From the NCBI GenBank assembly GCA_019510435.1, contig JAEKKJ010000029.1:1-64000 (forward strand): a stretch of DNA of 64,000 nucleotides. The letters run 5' to 3'. Source of the DNA: Caulobacterales bacterium (GTDB lineage Bacteria > Pseudomonadota > Alphaproteobacteria > Caulobacterales > Caulobacteraceae). The position numbers and the translations under genes were made by a program. Below are positions 15,552 to 23,512 of this stretch, one piece after another; the first letter of the stretch is position 1, and each line of letters opens with the position of its first letter. The notes under the pieces are model-generated. The model saw nothing but the letters and a program-made list of their open reading frames with translations, had not been told where the DNA came from and did not search any database.

Positions 15552-16001
15552 CTATAGCGTCGTCGGATAGAGGTCTTCGACCTGGAACGGCGCGGCTTCG
15601 CGCATGTGCTCGGCCACGATGGTGCGGTGGCAGCCTTTCGGGTCGGCTTCGTAGCAGAGCAGGGCGGCCTTGCGGGCCTTGGCGATCTCGATGGCCTGGG
15701 CCAGCTGCAGCTGGGCCTTGGGCTCGGCCAGGTGGGCCTCGAAGATCTCGCGCATCTGCGCCGTCCGCCCGTGGCGGGCGGCGATGCGGCCCTCCTTCGG
15801 CGTGCCCAGTTCGCGCAGGTGGACGTATTCGATGCCGGCGTCCTCCAGGCTGGCCGACAGGATCCCTTTGGAGAAGCCCGCACGCCGCGAGGCCGCCACC
15901 GCGCGCACGTCGATCAGCACCTCGACCCCCGCCGCCTTCAGGGTGTCGATCACCCGCGCCTGGGGCGCGGCCTCGTAGCCGATGGTGGCCAAGGGGATCA
16001 T
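15552..16001 (-). CDS. DUF488 domain protein
   Basis: A 149-residue DUF488 protein. The family signature elements are present: IGYEA at the start, a DVRAVAASRRAGFSK loop, LGTPKEGR, and LLCYEADPKGCHRTIVAEH near the C-terminus with Cys and His that may form an active or metal site. The function is uncharacterised. It ends near the palindromic repeat and its start lies 13 bases after the TetR stop, so it may be transcribed with the TetR gene. Confidence 0.85.
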   Translation of the reverse strand: MIPLATIGYEAAPQARVIDTLKAAGVEVLIDVRAVAASRRAGFSKGILSASLEDAGIEYVHLRELGTPKEGRIAARHGRTAQMREIFEAHLAEPKAQLQLAQAIEIAKARKAALLCYEADPKGCHRTIVAEHMREAAPFQVEDLYPTTL

Positions 16002-16014
16002 GCTTTGGGCGGGA

Positions 16015-16626
16015 TCATGCTGCGGACGGGTTCGGATCAGGGGCTTGGCGTGTGTGCGCCTCGATCAACGCCTCGGCGGCGCTCTTGGCTGCGCCGGCCG
16101 GGCCGTCGGAGCCGAACAGCTGGCTGGTGATGTAGGCGCCCTCGATGAGGAGCAGCAGGCCATCGGCCAGCTTCTTCGGCTTGCGCGCGTCCATGGCGCG
16201 GGTCAGGTCGCGCAGCCGCTTGCGCAGGTCCGCCTTGTGGTCGACCGCGACCTGGCGGCCGGGGTGGCTCGGCTCCGGATATTCCACCACCGCGTTCGAC
16301 AGCCCGCAGCCGCGGTAGCCCTTGCGGGTGGTGCGCTCGGTCAGCACGTCGAAGAACGCCAGCAGCTGCGCCTTGGGATCGCCGGCATGGGGCTCCACGG
16401 CGGCGTCGAAATAGGCCCAGAACTGCTCGGCCTGGTCCTGCAGGTAGCGGGCGATCAGCTGGTCCTTCGAGCCGAACGCGCGATAGAGGCTGGGCTTGGT
16501 GGCGCCGGCCTTGGCGACGATCTCGTCCACCCCGATCGCCCGCGCGCCTTCGCGATAGAACAGCTCCCCGGCGGTGGTGAGGATACGTTCGGCGGCCCTG
16601 GGGGCCTCGGCAGTTTTTCTGGGCAT
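16015..16626 (-). CDS. TetR/AcrR-family transcriptional regulator
   Basis: A 203-residue regulator. The N-terminal helix-turn-helix spans about residues 15-60 (RILTTAGELFYREGARAIGV and GATKPSLYRAFGSKDQL), followed by an all-helical ligand domain with a YRGCGLSN motif. It is divergent from the MFS transporter gene across 72 bases that contain two related operator-like sites, so it most likely represses that transporter and itself. The inducer is unknown. The motif arrangement resembles regulators of efflux pumps. Confidence 0.88.
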   Translation of the reverse strand: MPRKTAEAPRAAERILTTAGELFYREGARAIGVDEIVAKAGATKPSLYRAFGSKDQLIARYLQDQAEQFWAYFDAAVEPHAGDPKAQLLAFFDVLTERTTRKGYRGCGLSNAVVEYPEPSHPGRQVAVDHKADLRKRLRDLTRAMDARKPKKLADGLLLLIEGAYITSQLFGSDGPAGAAKSAAEALIEAHTRQAPDPNPSAA

Positions 16627-16643
16627 GCTGCGCCTTGACGATG

Positions 16644-16697
16644 TTACCGACTAGTACGTATCTAGCGCCACCCGCAATTTTCCGTACCGGTCGGTCA
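16644..16697. promoter_or_regulatory. Paired TetR operator-like sites between tetR and MFS gene
   Basis: Site 1 (16644-16661, plus strand) is TTACCGACTAGTACGTAT. Site 2 (16680-16697, read on the minus strand) is TGACCGACCGGTACGGAA. They agree at 13 of 18 positions, sharing the core ACCGAC-YRG-TACG, and face each other in the 72-base gap between the two starts. Site 2 ends just before the transporter ATG. Two facing copies in a TetR-divergent promoter are good operator candidates; binding is inferred. Confidence 0.6.
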
Positions 16698-16698
16698 C

Positions 16699-17967
16699 AT
16701 GAACGTAACAGCGCGCCGGCCCTTTGGCCAGAACTACGCCTGGGTGGTGGCGGCGGTCACCTTCTTCAGCCTGCTGGCCGCGGCCGGGTTGCGGGCCGCC
16801 CCGGGCGTGCTGCTGACGCCGCTCAACAAGGCTTTCGGCTGGGACCGCGGGTCGCTGTCCGCCGCCGCGGCGGTGGGCATCTTCCTCTACGGCCTGGTCG
16901 GCCCCTTTGCGGCGGCGCTGATGCAGACCCTGGGCCTGAAGCGCACCCTGATCTCGGGCCTGACGCTCATGGCCTTGGCCACGGCCGCCAGCCTCTTCAT
17001 GCGCGAGCCCTGGCAATATGTCCTGACCTGGGGCGTGCTCTCCGGCCTAGGCAGCGGCGCGGTCGCGCTCTCCATGGGCGCCACGGTGGTGAACCGCTGG
17101 TTCGTCGCCCGCCGCGGCCTGGTCATGGGGCTGCTCAGCGCCAGCACCGCCACCGGCTCGCTGATCTTCCTGCCGGGCATGGCCGCCCTGGCCGAGCGCG
17201 GCGGCTGGCGGCCCGTGGTGATCGCCGTCGCCCTGGCCGCGGCGCTGCTGGTCCCGCTGGTGGCCTGGCTGATGCCGGAGCGGCCGTCCGACATCGGCCT
17301 GGCCCCGCTGGGCGCTTCCGAGATCGAGCCGCCCCCGGCGCCCGGGCGGGCGCTGGACGGCGTGACGCTGGCCTTCACGGTGCTGGCCCGCGCTGCGCGC
17401 ACCTCGCGCTTCTGGCTGCTGTTCGCCACCTTCTTCGTCTGCGGCCTGACCACCAACGGCCTTGTCGGCACCCACCTGATCTCGTTCTGCGGCGACCGGG
17501 GGCTGGCCCTGGTGCAGGCCGGCTCGCTGCTGGCGGCCATGGGCGCCTTCGACATCATCGGCACCACCGGCTCCGGCTGGCTCACCGACCGCTACGACCC
17601 GCGCAAGCTCCTCTTCGTCTACTACAGCCTGCGCGGCCTCTCGCTGATGGCCCTGCCGTTCGTGACCTTCGACCTCACCAACCTGGCGGTGTTCGCGGTG
17701 TTCTACGGCCTGGACTGGCTCGCGACCGTGCCGCCCACGGTGCGCCTGGCCAACGAGGGCTTCGGCGAGCGCGACGGGCCGATCGTGTTCGGCTGGGTGG
17801 CGTTCGGCCACCAGATCGGGGCCGCCACCGCGGCCTTCGGCGCCGGTGTGCTGCGCGAGATCGACGGCAGCTATCTCGAGCCGTTCGTCATCGCCGGCGC
17901 GTTCGGCCTCTTCGCCGGGATCGCCGCCCTGGCCATCCACCGGCCGCGGCCCGCCGTCGCGGCGTGA
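16699..17967 (+). CDS. Major facilitator superfamily transporter
   Basis: A 422-residue MFS permease with about 12 membrane segments. It resembles the monocarboxylate/oxalate-formate-antiporter-like group (opening NYAWVVAAVTFFSLL; FGWDRGSLSAAAAV; WFVARRGLVMGLLSAST; central loop at about 195-220; GWLTDRYDPRKLL). It is divergent from a TetR gene whose operator-like sites overlap its promoter. The downstream alpha/beta hydrolase is 44 bases away and may be co-transcribed, suggesting uptake or export linked to hydrolysis of an ester or lactone. The substrate is unknown. Confidence 0.87.
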   Translation: MNVTARRPFGQNYAWVVAAVTFFSLLAAAGLRAAPGVLLTPLNKAFGWDRGSLSAAAAVGIFLYGLVGPFAAALMQTLGLKRTLISGLTLMALATAASLFMREPWQYVLTWGVLSGLGSGAVALSMGATVVNRWFVARRGLVMGLLSASTATGSLIFLPGMAALAERGGWRPVVIAVALAAALLVPLVAWLMPERPSDIGLAPLGASEIEPPPAPGRALDGVTLAFTVLARAARTSRFWLLFATFFVCGLTTNGLVGTHLISFCGDRGLALVQAGSLLAAMGAFDIIGTTGSGWLTDRYDPRKLLFVYYSLRGLSLMALPFVTFDLTNLAVFAVFYGLDWLATVPPTVRLANEGFGERDGPIVFGWVAFGHQIGAATAAFGAGVLREIDGSYLEPFVIAGAFGLFAGIAALAIHRPRPAVAA

Positions 17968-18011
17968 GGCCGAGCTTCGCTTTCGCCGCGTCACCCGGCT
18001 AAGAGCAGCCC

Positions 18012-18887
18012 ATGGACGCACGTGTCGACTACGAGCCGCGGGCGCGGCAGGTGGAGCTCCCGGGCCGCGGCGGCGCCATGGCCGTGCTGGACTTCGGCCC
18101 CGAGGACCGGCCGGTGGACGTGGTCTTCTCCCACGCCAACGGCTTCAACGGCCGCACCTACCGCTCGATCCTGGGCCCGCTCGCGGCTGAGTTCCGCCTG
18201 CTGGCCGTGGACATGCGCGGCCACGGCGCCTCGACGCTACCCGCCCTCGTCGAGGGTCGCGCCGGGTGGCCGGAGTTCCGCGACGACCTTCTGGCGCTGC
18301 TGGCGGCGGCGACCGACGGGCCCGTTATTCTTGCCGGCCACTCCATGGGCGGCACCTCCAGCCTGCTGGCGGCGGCGGCCGAGCCCGCACGCGCCAAGGC
18401 GCTGGTTCTGTTCGATCCGGTGCTGTTCGACGGTGCGCGCGCGGGTGAGATCCAGGGGGACAACACGCTCGCCGCGGGCGCGGAGCGGCGACGCGCCACC
18501 TTTCCCAGCAAGGCGGCCGCCGTCGAAGCCTACACCGGGCGCGGCGCCTTCCGGACCTGGCGGCCGGAGCAGCTGGCCGACTATGTGGCCGGCGGGTTCC
18601 GCGAGACCGCGGGCGGCGAGGTGACCTTGGCCTGCGCGCCGGCCTGGGAAGCGTCCAACTTCCGCACGCACAACTACGACCCCTGGGCCGCCTTCCCCGC
18701 CACCCGCTGTCCGATCCGGATGATGCGGGCCGAGATCGCCTCCACGGCGCGCCTCGACGGCCATGAGCCCGACCTGGCCGCCCTGGGCCGCGTCTCGATC
18801 GAGACGGTCCCAGGAACCAGCCACTTCCTGCCCATGGAGCGGCCCGACGTGGTGCGGGCCGAGCTGGAGCGCGCGATCAGAGCGTAA
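18012..18887 (+). CDS. Alpha/beta hydrolase
   Basis: A 291-residue alpha/beta-hydrolase-fold enzyme. The oxyanion region HANGFN precedes the nucleophile elbow GHSMGGTSS (Ser near residue 114), and a C-terminal His lies in GTSHFLPMERPD. The acid is probably one of the Asp/Glu residues before it. The length and HxNGFN pattern resemble small esterases and lactonases. There is no signal peptide, so it is cytoplasmic. It lies downstream of the MFS gene; its last 11 bases overlap the convergent thioesterase gene. Confidence 0.85.
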   Translation: MDARVDYEPRARQVELPGRGGAMAVLDFGPEDRPVDVVFSHANGFNGRTYRSILGPLAAEFRLLAVDMRGHGASTLPALVEGRAGWPEFRDDLLALLAAATDGPVILAGHSMGGTSSLLAAAAEPARAKALVLFDPVLFDGARAGEIQGDNTLAAGAERRRATFPSKAAAVEAYTGRGAFRTWRPEQLADYVAGGFRETAGGEVTLACAPAWEASNFRTHNYDPWAAFPATRCPIRMMRAEIASTARLDGHEPDLAALGRVSIETVPGTSHFLPMERPDVVRAELERAIRA

Positions 18888-19842
18888 GGCCGGGCGTCGT
18901 CTCGGCCTCCATCCGCGCCAGCTCCTCGTCGGAGAGGGTGATGATCTTGCGGGTCTCCAGGTCGAAGGAGACGGCGATGGCCTCTGCGCTGGCCCAGGGC
19001 CGGCCGCTGTCGGGGTCCAGCATCCAGTGGGTCAGCCGCCGCACCCGCGCGTCGCCGCCGGAGAAGCCCGAGCGCAGCATCACCCGGTCGCCCGCCCGCG
19101 GCCAGGCGTGGTGGACCAGCCGGTATTCCAGCGCCGCCCCGCCCACCTTGCCGCGCTCGGCCGGCCCGCGGCCCGGGCGGCCGGCGGCGAACAGGTTGGG
19201 GATCGCGCTGGAGAGGCGCTGCATGAACCCTTCGGTGCGCATGCGGCCGAAGGCGTCGCAGTCGCGCGGGTCGACCACACCAAGGCCGGTATGGATGAGG
19301 CCCAGGGCGTCGGCGCGCGCCAGGCTGGCCTGGGTCTCGATCGGCGCCAGGCTCACCGAGCGCGGCGCGGCCTTCTCCGGGACCTCGATCGCCAGGGCCG
19401 CGGCCCGGGCTCGGACGCGGTCCGGCCAGGGGAAAGGGCGGCCGTGCCGGGCTGTGGCGTGGGTCACCACCGTCTGGAAGCTGGCGGCGAACTCACCGCT
19501 GGGGTGACGCATCAGGAGCAGCAACCGCGCCTCGCTCTCCCCCATTTCGACGACGCCGCCGCCGATGGTCAGGGCCGTGCCGGGCCGCGCCTCGCGCAGG
19601 AAGCGGATGTGCTGGTCGCGCACCACCAGTGTCGCCTCGGCCGTGGGCGCGATGACGCGCGGCATGCCGAGCTCGGCCGCCAGCCCCGCCAGGGCTTCCA
19701 TGGCCTTGGCCACATAGAAGCCGACGTTCAGGTGCCCCATCTCGTCGGCTTCCCAGGCGGCCACGCCGCCGCGCCAAACCTCGATCTCCGCCAAGACGCT
19801 CGCTCCCCCAACTGTGGCCGGGGAGCTTAGGGAGCGTCCCAC
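18877..19842 (-). CDS. Double-hotdog acyl-CoA thioesterase-like protein
   Basis: A 321-residue protein made of two hotdog-like halves. The first carries WEADEMGHLNVGFYVAKAME, the D-x-x-G-H-x-N-x-x-Y pattern of 4-hydroxybenzoyl-CoA-type thioesterases. The second half (from about 165) has DAFGRMRTEGFMQRL and GGAALEYRLVHH. Acyl-CoA or acyl-ACP hydrolysis is the expected reaction; the substrate is not known. The ATG at 19842 gives an N-terminal extension of about 17 residues before the domain, so a later start is possible. It converges with the alpha/beta hydrolase (11-base overlap). Confidence 0.75.
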   Translation of the reverse strand: MGRSLSSPATVGGASVLAEIEVWRGGVAAWEADEMGHLNVGFYVAKAMEALAGLAAELGMPRVIAPTAEATLVVRDQHIRFLREARPGTALTIGGGVVEMGESEARLLLLMRHPSGEFAASFQTVVTHATARHGRPFPWPDRVRARAAALAIEVPEKAAPRSVSLAPIETQASLARADALGLIHTGLGVVDPRDCDAFGRMRTEGFMQRLSSAIPNLFAAGRPGRGPAERGKVGGAALEYRLVHHAWPRAGDRVMLRSGFSGGDARVRRLTHWMLDPDSGRPWASAEAIAVSFDLETRKIITLSDEELARMEAETTPGLTL

Positions 19843-19872
19843 CGAACCGCCAGGGCTGGCTGCGCCTGAGCG

Positions 19873-20151
19873 CTAGCGCTTGCCCTCGGCAGGGTCGGCG
19901 CCAGGACCGAGGCGCCCTTCGTTCACGGATGGGGCGGGCCCGCCGTCGCCGGCGCCCTGGCGCGGCTGGGGATTGGCGGCCTCGCCGCCGAAGCTGCGGT
20001 CTTCAGGCCCGGGCTCGATCGCGTCATCCTTGCCCTCGGGCGGGTAGCGCTCGGCGCCCTTGGTGTTGTCCGAGGCTTCCAGCGGCTGGGCGGCGTTCTC
20101 GCGGCGCCCCGGGCTCTGCAGGTTGTCGTTGCCAGCGGTCTCATGGCCCAT
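19873..20151 (-). CDS. Small hydrophilic protein, stress-type composition
   Basis: A 92-residue, strongly hydrophilic protein (Gly, Pro, Glu, Asp, Asn, Arg) with no hydrophobic core; residues such as GHETAGNDNLQSPG and ERYPPEGKDD suggest an intrinsically disordered chain. ATG 20151 has an excellent GAGGAG ribosome-binding site, the main evidence that it is real. About 35-60 bases upstream on the same strand is a GGAAC-N16-CGCTT element resembling EcfG (SigT) general-stress promoters. It could be a desiccation- or stress-related protein, but there is no family match. Confidence 0.6.
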   Translation of the reverse strand: MGHETAGNDNLQSPGRRENAAQPLEASDNTKGAERYPPEGKDDAIEPGPEDRSFGGEAANPQPRQGAGDGGPAPSVNEGRLGPGADPAEGKR

Positions 20152-20184
20152 GGCTGTGCTCCTCGTGCGAATGTCCTTGCCCGG

Positions 20185-20210
20185 AAGCGATGCGGAGCCT
20201 GCATCGTTCC
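20185..20210 (-). promoter_or_regulatory. EcfG/SigT-like promoter candidate
   Basis: On the minus strand, GGAAC (20210-20206) is followed after 16 bases by CGCTT (20189-20185). The alphaproteobacterial general-stress sigma factor EcfG recognises GGAAC-N16/17-CGTT, so the -35 is exact and the -10 has one mismatch. The distance to ATG 20151 (about 34 bases) suits a promoter of the small hydrophilic protein gene. Unproven. Confidence 0.35.
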
Positions 20211-20283
20211 GATGTAACTTTCGGCCGTCGCCGGCGAACTTGGTTTGCGGCACACTGCACGCGCTTCGGGGGAGACGGACGCC

Positions 20284-21123
20284 ATGGCTGAGAAACAGCG
20301 GGCCCAGAAGGTGCTGGTGAAGCGCCATTCCGGCGTCACCCGCATCACCCACTGGACCAATGTGCTGGCCCTGACCCTGCTCCTGATGAGCGGGCTGCAG
20401 ATCTTCAATGCCCACCCGGCCCTCTACTGGGGCATGAAATCGGCCTTCGCCCATCCGTGGCTGTCCATGCGCATGGTGGAGGTGGGCGGCGCGCCGCATG
20501 GGCAGACCACGGTCGGCGGCCTGCATTTCGACACCACCGGTCTCTTCGGCTGGTCCGGCGCGGAGGGGATGCGCCAGCAGCGCGGCTTCCCGTCCTGGGC
20601 CACCATCCCCAGCTACCGCTCCCTGACGGACGGCCGGCGCTGGCACTTCTTCTTCGCCTGGCTGTTCGTGATCAACGGGCTGATCTACCTCGCCGTCGGC
20701 TTCATCGGCGGCCACATCCGCAAGGACCTGTGGCCCAACCGCGCTCAGCTGAAGCTGAGCCACGTGCTGCACGAAATCTCCACCCATGCCCGCTTCCGGT
20801 TCCCCAAGGGCGAGGAGGCGCGCCACTACAACGTGCTGCAGAAGGGCGCCTACCTGGCGGTGGTGCTGGTGCTGCTGCCGCTGATGCTGCTGACCGGCCT
20901 GTCCATGTCGCCGGGCTTCAACGCGGCGGTCCCCCACCTGATCGACGTATTCGGCGGTCGTCAGGGCGCGCGCAGCGTCCACTTCATCTCCGCCGGCCTC
21001 ATCGTCCTCTTCATCGTCGTCCACCTGGTGATGGTGGTCGCCTCGGGGACCTGGAACAACATCCGCTCGATGATCACCGGCAAGTACGCCATCGAGGTCG
21101 AGCCCAAGGGAGACGCCGCGTGA
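20284..21123 (+). CDS. Cytochrome b561-type membrane subunit
   Basis: A 279-residue integral membrane cytochrome b of the prokaryotic b561/thiosulfate-reductase-b class. Four or five hydrophobic segments carry likely heme His residues (RITHWTNVLALTLLLMSG, WHFFFAWLFVINGLIYL, HVLHEIS, HFISAGLIVLFIVVHLVM). ATG 20284 has GGGGGAG upstream. Its stop overlaps the start of a molybdopterin oxidoreductase gene (GTGA), so it probably anchors that enzyme and passes electrons between it and the quinone pool. Confidence 0.85.
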   Translation: MAEKQRAQKVLVKRHSGVTRITHWTNVLALTLLLMSGLQIFNAHPALYWGMKSAFAHPWLSMRMVEVGGAPHGQTTVGGLHFDTTGLFGWSGAEGMRQQRGFPSWATIPSYRSLTDGRRWHFFFAWLFVINGLIYLAVGFIGGHIRKDLWPNRAQLKLSHVLHEISTHARFRFPKGEEARHYNVLQKGAYLAVVLVLLPLMLLTGLSMSPGFNAAVPHLIDVFGGRQGARSVHFISAGLIVLFIVVHLVMVVASGTWNNIRSMITGKYAIEVEPKGDAA

Positions 21124-21896
21124 GCCTCACCGCCAACCGCCGCCGCTGGCTGGGCGTGGCCGGCGCCACCCTGGGCTCGCTCTGGCTCTCCGCCTGCGAC
21201 CGCCTGACCAACGACCCGAAGTTCGCCGGGGTTCTGCAGAAGGCCGAGGGCCTGACCCAGCGCGCCCAGCGGCTGGTCACCGACCGCAAGGCCCTCGCCC
21301 GCGAGTTCACGCCCGCCGACATTTCGCCCGACTTCAAACCCAACGGCACCATCCGGCCGCAGGACGACGAGTATGTGGCCCTGCTGGGGAACAATTTCGC
21401 CGACTACCGGCTGACCGTGGACGGCCTGGTGGAGCATCCGCAGTCGCTGACCCTCGCCGAGGTCCGGGGCCTGCCGTCGCGCACCCAGATCACCCGCCAC
21501 GACTGCGTCGAAGGCTGGTCGTCCATCGGCAAGTGGAAGGGCGCGCGCCTGGCGACCCTGCTGGATCGCGCCAAGCTGAAACCCACCGCCCGCTACATCG
21601 TCTTCCACTGCGCCGACACGCTGGAGGAGACCCTGGACGGGACCGGCCAGTACTATGAGAGCATCGACCTGGTGGACGCCTACCATCCGCAGACCATCCT
21701 GGCCTACGAGATGAACGATGCGACCCTGCCGGTCGCGCACGGGGCGCCGCTGCGCCTGCGGGTGGAGCGCCAGCTCGGCTACAAACAGGCCAAGTACGTC
21801 ATGCGCATCGAGGCGGTGGACCGGCTGGACCAGCTGGGCCGCGGCAAGGGAGGCTTCTGGCCCGACCGCGGCTACGAGTGGTACGCCGGGATCTGA
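21120..21896 (+). CDS. Sulfite-oxidase-family molybdopterin oxidoreductase, Tat lipoprotein-like
   Basis: A 258-residue oxidoreductase beginning at GTG 21120, overlapping the cytochrome b stop by four bases. The N-terminus combines a twin-arginine-like NRRRWLGVAGA with a lipobox (WLSAC, Cys about 22-23), suggesting Tat export and lipid anchoring. The catalytic domain has the Mo-ligand Cys C129 in ITRHDCVEGWSS and YHPQTILAYEMN, as in the MsrP/YedY and sulfite oxidase families. With its b-type partner it would oxidise or reduce a small periplasmic substrate, such as protein methionine sulfoxide or sulfite; which one cannot be told. Confidence 0.85.
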   Translation: MSLTANRRRWLGVAGATLGSLWLSACDRLTNDPKFAGVLQKAEGLTQRAQRLVTDRKALAREFTPADISPDFKPNGTIRPQDDEYVALLGNNFADYRLTVDGLVEHPQSLTLAEVRGLPSRTQITRHDCVEGWSSIGKWKGARLATLLDRAKLKPTARYIVFHCADTLEETLDGTGQYYESIDLVDAYHPQTILAYEMNDATLPVAHGAPLRLRVERQLGYKQAKYVMRIEAVDRLDQLGRGKGGFWPDRGYEWYAGI

Positions 21897-21912
21897 GCCG
21901 GCCGGCCCCTGC

Positions 21913-22683
21913 TCAGTAGGGATTCTTCGCGACCAGCTCGGCCTCCGCGGCGCAGGCGGCGGGGTCGGGGGCCGGTCCGGCCTTGCGGGCCGCGGCCACC
22001 TCGGCGCGGGCGGCGTCCAGGTCCTTGCGGAACTGTTCCTGGCCGTGCAGGGCCGCCACGACGATGGAGCCGTTCAGCCGTCCCGCCTCCACGGCCGACA
22101 GGGTGTGCACCCCGCAGACCAGCCGGCCCTCGCCGAAGGCCCGGGCGCGGCTGAGGATCTCGGTGGCGCGGTCCGGCGCCAGCTCGGCCATGATCAGGCC
22201 CACCGTCCAGCCCCAGGTGTTGTGCCCCGACGGATAGTCCGGGCTCGCCGCCAGGGCCGCGTCCTTCGGCACGCAGATCGGCCCCTCGTCGGTGAGGTAA
22301 GGCCGCGGGCGCTTGTAGATGTCCTTGGGCAGGTTGGTGGCCCGGCTGACGTCGATCCCAGCCTTGAAGATCAGCGCGGTGGTCTTGGGCGCATTGGCCT
22401 TGTTCAGTTCCACCCCGACCGCGCAGGAGAGGTCCTTCAGGATCGCCGCGGAGTCCACGTCGCCCTGGGCCATCTTCCAGCGCGGCGTGTCCTGGAACTT
22501 GCGCGTGCCGAGGAAGACCGTGCGGTCGGCCTCCCAGCGGGTGGTCCCCGGGGCCGGCGCCGGCGGCAGGATCTTGTAGGTGTTGGGCAGGGCCTCCCCG
22601 AGGTAGCCGCTGGGCGCCGGGGCCGCGGCCATCAAGCCCAGGGCGGTCGCCGCCGCGCACATCGCCTTCACCCGCATGCCCAA
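21913..22683 (-). CDS. Class A non-specific acid phosphatase-like (PAP2/PhoN), periplasmic
   Basis: A 256-residue protein with a signal peptide (about 1-21). It carries the acid-phosphatase signatures KDIYKRPRPY (K-x6-RP), PSGH in SPDYPSGHNTWGW, and GEGRLVCGVHTLSAVEAG, corresponding to the third motif R-x5-H-x3-D. In the last, the nucleophile-type His is present, but the position of the usual Asp (His+4) is Ala. The enzyme would hydrolyse phosphomonoesters in the periplasm; the effect of the missing Asp is unknown. The C-terminal 45 residues are Ala/Lys-rich. It converges with the Mo oxidoreductase. Confidence 0.8.
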   Translation of the reverse strand: MGMRVKAMCAAATALGLMAAAPAPSGYLGEALPNTYKILPPAPAPGTTRWEADRTVFLGTRKFQDTPRWKMAQGDVDSAAILKDLSCAVGVELNKANAPKTTALIFKAGIDVSRATNLPKDIYKRPRPYLTDEGPICVPKDAALAASPDYPSGHNTWGWTVGLIMAELAPDRATEILSRARAFGEGRLVCGVHTLSAVEAGRLNGSIVVAALHGQEQFRKDLDAARAEVAAARKAGPAPDPAACAAEAELVAKNPY

Positions 22684-22737
22684 TGCCCTCCGACTGCTGC
22701 CCGTCCGGTGTCGCAGACCGGCCGCCGCGATACAAAT

Positions 22738-22777
22738 CCTGAATGGCCAGATTAAAAATCTTGACTCTCACATTCAG
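22738..22777. promoter_or_regulatory. Inverted repeat in the DUF2089 promoter region
   Basis: A perfect 7-base inverted repeat, CTGAATG (22738-22744) and CATTCAG (22771-22777), flanks an A+T-rich spacer containing TTGACT (22761-22766), a fair -35 hexamer. It lies between the phosphatase gene and the DUF2089 gene. Because DUF2089 proteins have a helix-turn-helix-like segment, this could be an autoregulatory operator. Inference only. Confidence 0.35.
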
Positions 22778-22795
22778 AAAATTAAGTTCGGCGGC

Positions 22796-23176
22796 ATGGA
22801 TGGAACGCGAAAGCAGGATTGGCAGGCGCTCACGGAGCTCACCCAGGGGCGGCCCATGGTGGTGGAACGGGTGCGGCTGACGGATCGCGACATCGCCATC
22901 GAAGGGGCCTTCGAACTGCCCAAGCTGGCGCAGCTGGCGGCCGAGGATCAGGTGTTCGTCGCCGCCTTCGTGCGCAGCCACGGCTCGATCAAGGAGATGG
23001 AGCAGGTGTTCGGGGTCTCGTACCCCACCGTGAAGGCGCGCCTGAACCGCATCGCCGGCCAGCTGGAGCTGGTGGAGATCAACCCCGCGCCCAGCCGCTC
23101 CGAAGTGCTGGAGCGCCTGAAGGCCGGCGAGATCACCGCCGACCAGGCCGTCGCCGAACTGGAGGGACGCAAGTGA
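22796..23176 (+). CDS. DUF2089 family protein, HTH-like and SHOCT-like ends
   Basis: A 126-residue DUF2089 protein. The middle (KEMEQVFGVSYPTVKARLNR) is a sigma-70-region-4-like helix-turn-helix, and the C-terminal VLERLKAGEITADQAVAEL resembles the SHOCT motif. ATG 22796 is chosen as the first Met giving a normal family length. The GTGA overlap with the next gene, and a third SHOCT-like gene, make a three-gene operon. The combination is often found in bacterial regulatory cassettes affecting envelope or membrane-associated adhesin-like proteins; the actual role here is unknown. Confidence 0.8.
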   Translation: MDGTRKQDWQALTELTQGRPMVVERVRLTDRDIAIEGAFELPKLAQLAAEDQVFVAAFVRSHGSIKEMEQVFGVSYPTVKARLNRIAGQLELVEINPAPSRSEVLERLKAGEITADQAVAELEGRK

Positions 23177-23502
23177 CGCCGCGCGCCCAACCCGCTGCAG
23201 GCCCGCCCATGCCGCGCCGCGACCTGGCCCGCATGCGCCTGCGCGCCGAGCGGGCCCGCCTGGCGGTGGCGCGTCCGGACCGGCGGGTGCGGGTCGGCCT
23301 GTGGCTGCCCACCACGGTCCTGTTCGCCCTGCTGGCCCCGTTCGCCCTGATGCTGCTGCCGCTGCTCTACCTGGTTCCGCGGCGGTTCCTGCCCGATCCG
23401 GCGGGGGCCCTGTTCGGCCTGGGCCGGCTGCTGCTCTCGCTCAGCGGAATGCGCGTCGAGGTCGACACCCCGGCCGCCTACGTCCGCCTGCGCCTCTTCT
23501 AG
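23173..23502 (+). CDS. Small membrane protein of the DUF2089 operon
   Basis: A 109-residue product starting at GTG 23173, which overlaps the DUF2089 stop (GTGA), with GGAGGG just upstream. The N-terminus is basic (PRRDLARMRLRAERARLAVA) and is followed by a long hydrophobic stretch (WLPTTVLFALLAPFALMLL and LLYLVP) giving one or two membrane helices. The C-terminal part has FGLGRLLLSLSGMRVEV. No family is recognised. Its position between two SHOCT-type genes suggests a membrane partner of those proteins. Confidence 0.65.
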   Translation: MTPRAQPAAGPPMPRRDLARMRLRAERARLAVARPDRRVRVGLWLPTTVLFALLAPFALMLLPLLYLVPRRFLPDPAGALFGLGRLLLSLSGMRVEVDTPAAYVRLRLF

Positions 23503-23512
23503 GAGATTTCCC

